This document shows positions 57,490-64,000 of a stretch of DNA of 64,000 bases, one piece after another. Position 1 is the stretch's first letter. Every line of letters begins with the position of its first letter. The position numbers were made by a program, and so were the translations under genes. This DNA comes from Bacteroidaceae bacterium (lineage in GTDB: Bacteria; Bacteroidota; Bacteroidia; Bacteroidales; Bacteroidaceae). The notes beneath the pieces were generated by a model. It did not search any database. It saw nothing but the letters and a program-made list of their open reading frames with translations, and was not told the origin of the DNA. The stretch spans positions 41,197 to 105,196 of the forward strand of contig JAILKU010000022.1 in the NCBI GenBank assembly GCA_024693505.1, given 5' to 3'.

Positions 57490-59646
57490 ATGAAACGTTA
57501 CCTAGTATCCTTTTCAGTCTTGCTTGTTACTGTTTTTTCATGTATGACCACCTATGCGCAGTTGTTGCCCTATCAGAATCCTGAATTGTCGCCTGAGGAG
57601 CGTGCCCGCGACCTCTGTTCCCGATTGACGCTGGAAGAGAAGGCGTCGTTGATGGAGAACACTTCTCCGGCAATTGAACGTCTTGGCATACCAGCCTTTA
57701 ATTGGTGGAGCGAGGCGCTGCATGGCATTGGGCGCAATGGCTTGGCTACTGTATTTCCCATTACGATGGGCTTGGCAGCTACCTGGGACGATGCATTGGT
57801 GAAACAATGCTTTGATGCAGCAAGTACTGAGGCGCGGGCGAAGAACAATATTGCTCGTGCCCGAATGGAAACAGAACTCTATTGCAAGAGTCTTTCTTTC
57901 TGGACACCCAATATCAACATCTTCCGCGATCCGCGCTGGGGACGTGGGCAGGAGACCTATGGTGAAGACCCTTACCTGACCGGCAGGATGGGCGTTGCCG
58001 TGGTGAACGGTCTGCAGGGTCCTCGCGACTCGAAGTATCAGAAGCTGCTGGCTTGTGCCAAGCACTATGCTGTACACAGCGGTCCGGAATGGAATCGTCA
58101 TTCGTTTAATGTGGAGGACCTGCCTCTGCGCGACTTGTGGGAGACCTATCTGCCTGCTTTCCAGGCTTTAGTTCAGGAAGGTCATGTGGCTGAGATTATG
58201 TGTGCCTACCAGCGCTATGAGGGTAAGCCTTGTTGCGGCAGTGACCGTCTGTTGCAGCAGATTTTGCGCAATGAATGGGGGTTCGATGGACTGGTGACCA
58301 GTGATTGTGGCGCAATTGATGATTTCTGGAAGCCTGGACGTCATGGTTATTTGGATACCAGAGACGAAGCCATCTCGCAGGCTGTTATCTCTGGAACAGA
58401 TGTGGAGTGTGGTAGTACATACCATCATTTGGGAGAAGCTGTTAAGAAAGGTCTTGTGAGTGAGGCGCAGGTGGATGTCAGTCTGATGCGGTTGCTGAAG
58501 GCACGTTTCCAGCTGGGCGATTTCGACGATGATAGCCAGGTGAACTGGAAGCAGGTCGGCTATGAGGTGATTGATTGTCAGGCGCATCGCGACTTGGCCC
58601 TGAAGTCTGCCCTGGAGAGCATCGTTCTTCTGCAAAACAAAGATGACATCCTGCCTTTGAGCGGCAAGGAGAGGATTCTGGTGATGGGTAAGAATGCCCA
58701 GGACGAAGAGATGCAGTGGGGCAACTACAACGGATTCCCTGCTCAGACCATTACCATTCTGCAAGGTATTAAGTCCCGTGCGTCAAAGACCACTTTCCTG
58801 GACGGCGTCCCTCTGGTACTTGCCGAGGGGGAAGAACTGAAGTTGACCAAGGAGGATATCCTGAAAGCTGCAAAGGATGTGGATGTGGTTGTCTTTGCCG
58901 GCGGTATCTCTCCCCGCCTGGAAGGAGAAGAGATGAGGGTTACTTACCCGGGCTTCAAGGGTGGTGACCGCACAGACATTGAGTTGCCCGAGGTTCAGCG
59001 TCGTGTCTTGGGTTGGCTCTCTCAGGCTGGTAAGAAGGTCATCTTCGTGAACTGCTCGGGCAGTGCCATAGCCCTTAAGCCAGAGACCTCAACCTGCCAG
59101 GCCATCGTGCAGGCCTGGTATGGCGGTCAGGCAGGAGGTGAAGCTTTGGCACAAGTGCTCTTCGGTGAGTACAATCCTGCAGGCAAACTCCCCGTTACGT
59201 TCTATGCCGACAATTCCCAGCTGCCCGACTTTGAGGACTATCGTATGAAGGGGCGTACCTACCGTTATTTCGAGGGACAGCCTCTGTGGCCCTTTGGCTA
59301 CGGCCTGTCCTACACCCAGTTCGCCCTGGATAAAGTGCAGTATAAGAATAATAAGGTACGGGTGCGCGTAAAGAATACCGGGAGCCGTGACGGTCAGGAG
59401 GTGGTGCAAGTCTATCTGAAGCGCCTGGATGACGTTGATGGTCCTCGCCTGTCTCTGCGTGGTTTCCAGCGGGTAGCGGTGAAGGCCGGTCGTTCAGTCA
59501 CGGTAGAGATTCCTATGGATGAGAACAGTTTCAATTGGTGGGATAAAAATACAAACTCAGTTCATCCCCTGCACGGCCGTTATCAAATGATGGTCGGGAC
59601 AAGTAGTCGTAGCGAAGACTTGCAGACGCTGGAAGTGACTTTTTGA
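57490..59646 (+). CDS. Glycoside hydrolase family 3 (beta-xylosidase/glucosidase-type)
   Basis: RDLCSRLTLEEKASLMENTSPAIERLGIPAFNWWSEALHGIGRNG, GFDGLVTSDCGAIDDF, fibronectin-type C-terminus. Confidence 0.93.
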   Translation: MKRYLVSFSVLLVTVFSCMTTYAQLLPYQNPELSPEERARDLCSRLTLEEKASLMENTSPAIERLGIPAFNWWSEALHGIGRNGLATVFPITMGLAATWDDALVKQCFDAASTEARAKNNIARARMETELYCKSLSFWTPNINIFRDPRWGRGQETYGEDPYLTGRMGVAVVNGLQGPRDSKYQKLLACAKHYAVHSGPEWNRHSFNVEDLPLRDLWETYLPAFQALVQEGHVAEIMCAYQRYEGKPCCGSDRLLQQILRNEWGFDGLVTSDCGAIDDFWKPGRHGYLDTRDEAISQAVISGTDVECGSTYHHLGEAVKKGLVSEAQVDVSLMRLLKARFQLGDFDDDSQVNWKQVGYEVIDCQAHRDLALKSALESIVLLQNKDDILPLSGKERILVMGKNAQDEEMQWGNYNGFPAQTITILQGIKSRASKTTFLDGVPLVLAEGEELKLTKEDILKAAKDVDVVVFAGGISPRLEGEEMRVTYPGFKGGDRTDIELPEVQRRVLGWLSQAGKKVIFVNCSGSAIALKPETSTCQAIVQAWYGGQAGGEALAQVLFGEYNPAGKLPVTFYADNSQLPDFEDYRMKGRTYRYFEGQPLWPFGYGLSYTQFALDKVQYKNNKVRVRVKNTGSRDGQEVVQVYLKRLDDVDGPRLSLRGFQRVAVKAGRSVTVEIPMDENSFNWWDKNTNSVHPLHGRYQMMVGTSSRSEDLQTLEVTF

Positions 59647-59675
59647 TACCCTTTTGCTGAAATGATTCAGAGGAT

Positions 59676-60623
59676 ATGCCGAACGTAATAATGGTTAAGA
59701 CTATAGAGGATTTTACCAATATATGGAATCTTCCTCTGTATCACCCTTTGATAGGCGTTTATGATATGAGAAATGCCCAAAGCAGGGTGCCTCATAACCA
59801 TATGTATAGTTTTAACATGCTTCTGCTGAGAAGCTCCTCCGGACATCCCTTCCTATACGGAGATGAGTCTTACAGCTATCGTAACGGTTCGGTCATAGCA
59901 ATCTGTCCCTATCAGCTGGCTGGCCCGCTTAGGGGGTACACCGATGAGTATAAGCCTTCGGGGCGGGTACTGATCTGGAGCAATGATATGTTTCATGGCA
60001 CCAGGGTAAGCCAAATGTATTCTGACTATCATTTCTTTTCTTATAGAAGCAACACGAGCCTGGACGTGAATGATGCAGAACGCTCCATGATATTGACGAA
60101 CATGGATCGTCTTGATGCAATGCTGAAGGAACACGGTCCAGACGTAAATATCATTGAGTCCGCCCAGATACTGTCGGAGATATTGGACGTATGTATGAAG
60201 ACGTTCAAACGTCAGATAGACACTTTCTGCAGGGAACCCAGCGGATTGCTTTCCATGACAGAGTACTTTCTGTTGAAATATTTCAAGGGTGGACTGGCTG
60301 CAAAGCTGGGGCTCCTTCGTGTAAGCCATCTGGCACGTGCTTGTGGACTGGACGAATCTTATTATGGCACTCGGTTTCATCAACTTACGGGCGTCTATGC
60401 GAAAGAGTATATCCAGTTCTGGATGATGAATGCAGCTAAGATTCGGTTGGCTAGTGGATGGGCCGACCTTGAGGCAATTGCCAAAGCATTGGGATTTACT
60501 CATCCGAATCATTTCTCGACCTTCTTTAAGTCCATGACGGGAATGACGCCCTCAGAGTATCGAATGAATCGGTTCCGCAAACTTCGACTCCATCGTACTG
60601 AGGCGGGTCTTGAACTGTACTGA
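59676..60623 (+). CDS. AraC family transcriptional regulator
   Basis: C-terminal HTH: LARACGLDESYYGTRFHQLTGVYAKEYIQ...IAKALGFTHPNHFSTFFKSMTGMTPSEYR; ATG 59691 is an alternative start. Confidence 0.88.
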   Translation: MPNVIMVKTIEDFTNIWNLPLYHPLIGVYDMRNAQSRVPHNHMYSFNMLLLRSSSGHPFLYGDESYSYRNGSVIAICPYQLAGPLRGYTDEYKPSGRVLIWSNDMFHGTRVSQMYSDYHFFSYRSNTSLDVNDAERSMILTNMDRLDAMLKEHGPDVNIIESAQILSEILDVCMKTFKRQIDTFCREPSGLLSMTEYFLLKYFKGGLAAKLGLLRVSHLARACGLDESYYGTRFHQLTGVYAKEYIQFWMMNAAKIRLASGWADLEAIAKALGFTHPNHFSTFFKSMTGMTPSEYRMNRFRKLRLHRTEAGLELY

Positions 60624-60660
60624 GGCGGGTCTTGAACTGTACTTAGGCGGGTCTTGAACT
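60595..60660. repeat. 22-bp tandem repeat GTACTGAGGCGGGTCTTGAACT x3
   Basis: Two identical units and one with a single substitution; a decayed fourth unit follows. Confidence 0.94.
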
Positions 60661-60720
60661 ATACTGATCCCGGGTTGGCGTTTTATCAGGTCCTGGCTCT
60701 GTTGAGATTGAATGAGCGGA

Positions 60721-62586
60721 TTACATGTCGTACTTCAATGTCTCGAATTGTACTTCGTTGTCAAGGCGCTCAAGGAATTCTTGTAAGACCTCGGGTGTGA
60801 TGTCTCCCAGTTCGTACTCCTTTTCCGCATCTTTCCTGATTTCTGCAATCCATGTCCTGCGGGCCGTGATGTAGTCTTGCTGTATCCGGTCGGCATCAGA
60901 CGGAGTGATGTCCCCTTCAATATTATAATATTCACGGATGAGACGGTAGCTCCACGCCCATCGGTATTCAGCGTAGTTCTGTTGGGCACGGACGAATTCA
61001 GCCCTTATATCGCGCACATTATCCAGCAGGCCTTCGCTTATGGCTTTGACGATGCGTTCTTCCTCGCTCAGGGGAATGAGCAGGCCGCTCAGGTCGCTCC
61101 ACTTTCCTGTGCCGACTTGACTGCGCGGATGTTCCAGGCGGTGACGCTTCATGACGGCTCCCATATAGATACGCAGGGCGATGTCATAGTATTTGATGCC
61201 CTTTTTCAGGGAAGAGTTCTTGATGACGTAGTCGTGAAAGTTATAGGTGGCCACGTCGCCCGACACTTCGCGCAGGCTTTCGAGAGTGCGCTTTGCCACC
61301 ATGATGCCTCCGACGCTGAAAGGGGAGAGCCAGTCGAAGTTGACGATGGAGTTCTTTCCTCCGTACGGGCGCTTGTCGCGACTGGGCCACTTGCGTATAT
61401 CACGATAGAGGCCTACAGTGGTGAGATTGCGTCCGGGAATGAGATACATGTCGTCTCCATAGGCTATTAAGTAGGAGAAGGGCAGTTTCCGGGTATCGGG
61501 GTGGTGCAGGAGCTTTCCGAAGCAAACGCTGAAGGTGCCTATGCGGGCGGGCATCAGGATGTATGCTCCGCTCGCGGTTTTAGTGCCCCGCTCGAGAACG
61601 CCCCAGTGCATGGGACCCATCTTGTAGGCGTGGTTGGAGAAATTCGTGCCCGATCCTGCATTATAGAATGAGTACATTCCGCCGATGAGCAATGAACTCT
61701 TGTGATGGCTTGCAGAGAAGGGACCGCAGAAGGCTGCGCAGGCTTCTCCGTTCGACATATAGCAGTTGGCAAAGAACAGGCTGTTCTCGGCGGTGAATCC
61801 GTCCGTTATCTTGCATGCCTCGCCTACGAAGCAGTTCTCCAGCTTGGCGTTGTTGGAGATGACGGAGCCGTCGTAGATAACCGAGTTCTCCAGGATGACA
61901 CCGGTCCCGATGGTTACGTTTGCGCTGGGAATGCTGCGCAGGGTGCATTCATGCATGCGTGATGCACCCAGTATGTGACAGTCGCGGCTGATGTGGCAGT
62001 TCACGACGGTTCCGGTGTTAATGATACGGACATTGTCGCCGATGGTGCCCCGTGTCGTGTGCTGGCGCTTGATTTCTATGTCCTGCCGTACGATGCGGCG
62101 GATTGCTTCGGTGAAAGCCTCGTCCTGTTGATACTTCACCATGAGGGCTGCCAGCTGCGAGTTCAGTCCGTCGAATATCATGACGTTCCCCTCGCCGACT
62201 TCGTTGAGTACCGAAATAATCGTTCCCTCGCCGTAGGATGCCCCCGGCGTCGTTTCGATGGCGCAGACATTGCTGATGTGGCAACGTTCCCCTATCTGAT
62301 AGTTGTTGATGTAGTTCCGGACGTTCTCGATGAGGCAGTTGTCTCCGATGCACACGTCCTTGAGCACGGCATTCCGGATGCCGCAATGCTTGCGGAAGTC
62401 GTGAGTCACTTCGATTTCTTCCCGGTTGGAGCCGAGTTGTACGGTGCCGTAGAATTCAACGTTCCGGACGTAGTCGGCCGAGAACGCCTCGGCTACATGT
62501 ATCGTGTCCCAGTTCTGTGCGGTGCAGCCTTGAGCCTGCAGCTGTGCTATCTCGCCGGCGGATAGCTTGCGGTAGTTTTCTGTCAT
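60721..62586 (-). CDS. DUF4954 family protein (left-handed beta-helix hexapeptide-like)
   Basis: MTENYRKLSAGEIAQLQAQGCTAQNWDTIHVAEAFSADYVRNVEFYGTVQLGS; IGDNCLIENVRNYINNYQIGERCHISN. Confidence 0.85.
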   Translation of the reverse strand: MTENYRKLSAGEIAQLQAQGCTAQNWDTIHVAEAFSADYVRNVEFYGTVQLGSNREEIEVTHDFRKHCGIRNAVLKDVCIGDNCLIENVRNYINNYQIGERCHISNVCAIETTPGASYGEGTIISVLNEVGEGNVMIFDGLNSQLAALMVKYQQDEAFTEAIRRIVRQDIEIKRQHTTRGTIGDNVRIINTGTVVNCHISRDCHILGASRMHECTLRSIPSANVTIGTGVILENSVIYDGSVISNNAKLENCFVGEACKITDGFTAENSLFFANCYMSNGEACAAFCGPFSASHHKSSLLIGGMYSFYNAGSGTNFSNHAYKMGPMHWGVLERGTKTASGAYILMPARIGTFSVCFGKLLHHPDTRKLPFSYLIAYGDDMYLIPGRNLTTVGLYRDIRKWPSRDKRPYGGKNSIVNFDWLSPFSVGGIMVAKRTLESLREVSGDVATYNFHDYVIKNSSLKKGIKYYDIALRIYMGAVMKRHRLEHPRSQVGTGKWSDLSGLLIPLSEEERIVKAISEGLLDNVRDIRAEFVRAQQNYAEYRWAWSYRLIREYYNIEGDITPSDADRIQQDYITARRTWIAEIRKDAEKEYELGDITPEVLQEFLERLDNEVQFETLKYDM

Positions 62587-62755
62587 AATTGAATCTTTCT
62601 TATAGTCTGTAGAGGGGCGATTATCGCCCGTCTTTATATTATAAACGTATAGCCCTGCGGATTATTGTGTGCCCTTTAAGATTTTTTAATCCCCGATGCC
62701 TTGGCCTATTGGCGGGAAAGTATTACATTTGCACGTCAAAACCGCATTAAACTGT

Positions 62756-63271
62756 ATGAATATGTTTAAATTGAAGACTTTTATTTGCACTGCATTCCTC
62801 CTTTTGGCATGCGGTGCCGTGAGTTCGCTCCGTGCACAGGTGATTATGCCCTCGCTGGATAAGCCGGAGGGTGAGACGGTATATAATGCGCCGCAGGTGA
62901 AGGCGACGATGGCCGACCCCAAGACCGGCCGCAAGTGGGAGGACAGCCTGACCGTTATGGTCCACTTCCCACAGGAGATACAGAAGTCGGGCATCGAGGG
63001 CCGCGTGCTATACCGCGTGATTGTGGAGAAGGACGGCAGCGTGGGCCGTGTGGAGCCGATGATGATGATGCTCACCGATGCCACGCGCCAGAAGCTCGGC
63101 GTCGATTCCGACGAGAAGGTCGCCCAGCTGAACGCCAAATACAAGCAGATGCTGGTCAAGGAGGGCCTCCGTTGCGTCAAGCTCCTGCCCCCGTGCAAGC
63201 CTGCGCAGCAGGACGGGAAGAAAGTGCGCTCGTTCGTGACCGTCAGCGCGTCGTTCCGTCCTAAGAAATGA
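62756..63271 (+). CDS. TonB C-terminal-like domain protein (secreted)
   Basis: Signal peptide; GIEGRVLYRVIVEKDGSVGRVEPM resembles the TonB C-terminal fold; TACATTTG upstream. Confidence 0.65.
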   Translation: MNMFKLKTFICTAFLLLACGAVSSLRAQVIMPSLDKPEGETVYNAPQVKATMADPKTGRKWEDSLTVMVHFPQEIQKSGIEGRVLYRVIVEKDGSVGRVEPMMMMLTDATRQKLGVDSDEKVAQLNAKYKQMLVKEGLRCVKLLPPCKPAQQDGKKVRSFVTVSASFRPKK

Positions 63272-63292
63272 CAGTTGGTCTGAAACCCCTTT

Positions 63293-63330
63293 GGAGCTGT
63301 CCGGCAATGCCGTCTCAGCTCCTTTTTTTT
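63293..63330 (+). terminator. Rho-independent terminator
   Basis: GGAGCTG-tccGGCAatgCCgtct-CAGCTCC followed by T8. Confidence 0.9.
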
Positions 63331-63335
63331 CCGTC

Positions 63336-64000
63336 ATGACAATGCGAGAACCCTACGAGAGCCCGGTCGCCGTCTGTGCCGACTTGCCGGACGGCCTGGG
63401 CCGATACCTCTTCGAGGACGTCCTGCCCCGCTATGCCGCGTTTGATGCGGCGCACAGGCAGGACCATGCCCTCGCCGTGCTTCGCCGCAGCCTGCAGCTG
63501 GGCATTCCCCTCGGTGCCGACGCCGCCATGCTCAGCGTCGTGGCCCTCTTCCACGACCTGGGGCTCAGCGGAGGGCGCGAGCAGCACCATCTCTTGAGCG
63601 GGCGCATCCTGCGGGCCGACGCCATGCTGCGCAGCGTCTTCCTTCCCGAACAGATCGAGCTGATGGCGCAGGCCGTCGAGGACCATCGCGCCAGCGCCTC
63701 CCGCGAGCCGAGGAGCCTCTACGGGCGCATCGTGGCCGAGGCCGACCGCCTGATCATACCCGAGCTGATCATGCAGCGCACCCTGCAGTACGGGCTCGAC
63801 CATTACCCCGAGCTCCCGCCCGCCGCTCACGTGGAGCGCGCCCTCAGCCATCTGCACGAGAAATACGGCCCCCACGGCTATCTCCGCCTGTGGATTCCCG
63901 GCAGCGGGAACGAGCGCCGCCTGCACCGGCTCTGGGAGGAGATGAGCGACGAGCCCGCCCTGCGCCGCCGCCTCTCCGAGATGCTTGCCGCCCTGCTTCC
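63336..64000 (+). CDS. HD domain-containing phosphohydrolase, 3' end outside window
   Basis: MTMREPYESPVAVCADLPDGLGRYLFEDVLPRYAAFDAAHRQDHALAVLRRS...VVALFHDLGLSGG; open to window edge, not in the supplied ORF track. Confidence 0.8.
   Translation, partial: MTMREPYESPVAVCADLPDGLGRYLFEDVLPRYAAFDAAHRQDHALAVLRRSLQLGIPLGADAAMLSVVALFHDLGLSGGREQHHLLSGRILRADAMLRSVFLPEQIELMAQAVEDHRASASREPRSLYGRIVAEADRLIIPELIMQRTLQYGLDHYPELPPAAHVERALSHLHEKYGPHGYLRLWIPGSGNERRLHRLWEEMSDEPALRRRLSEMLAALL

Noticed and set aside
60595-60660. 22-bp tandem units as CRISPR
   Set aside because: Units abut directly, no spacers, no cas genes; the same applies to 27378-27443.

Overview
The window reads as a Bacteroidales chromosome segment (Prevotella/Bacteroides-like). 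Evidence: TAnnTTTG-type -7 promoter boxes, T9SS-like C-terminal tails, and a GH-rich gene content. It is mostly ordinary core genes: tsaB(3' end)-DUF4290-murA-rimM-dxr-rseP, cca, a methylmalonyl-CoA-decarboxylase-type operon followed by xseA-xseB-ilvE, mrp, nrdG-nrdD, trmB, tRNA-Arg(CCG), asnA, rmuC and others. Accessory content includes several glycoside hydrolases (GH95-, GH106-, GH2-, GH3-like and a beta-propeller), a CotH/lamin-tail protein, a ~1,950-aa GLUG-type surface protein, a TonB-dependent receptor, and a short polysaccharide-export module (epimerase-SLBB-Wzz). No CRISPR, prophage, transposase or toxin/defence island is visible. The most interesting non-coding signal is a dense set of structured intergenic repeats: (i) two consecutive 10-bp-periodic arrays, each followed at identical spacing by a promoter-like box, with a boxA-like motif downstream and the whole segment bracketed by inverted octamer arrays (8.23-8.85 kb); (ii) a 10-bp-periodic CTAG array between two GH genes; (iii) a 74-bp repeat that carries a complete Bacteroidales-type promoter and sits upstream of a TonB receptor and of tRNA-Arg; (iv) 48-bp repeats whose hairpin stems covary around an invariant CTTG loop; (v) repeats that supply the termini of several proteins. 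A biotin carrier protein with two tandem biotinyl domains is the most notable protein-level oddity. All calls are from reading the sequence and translations; no database search was possible.
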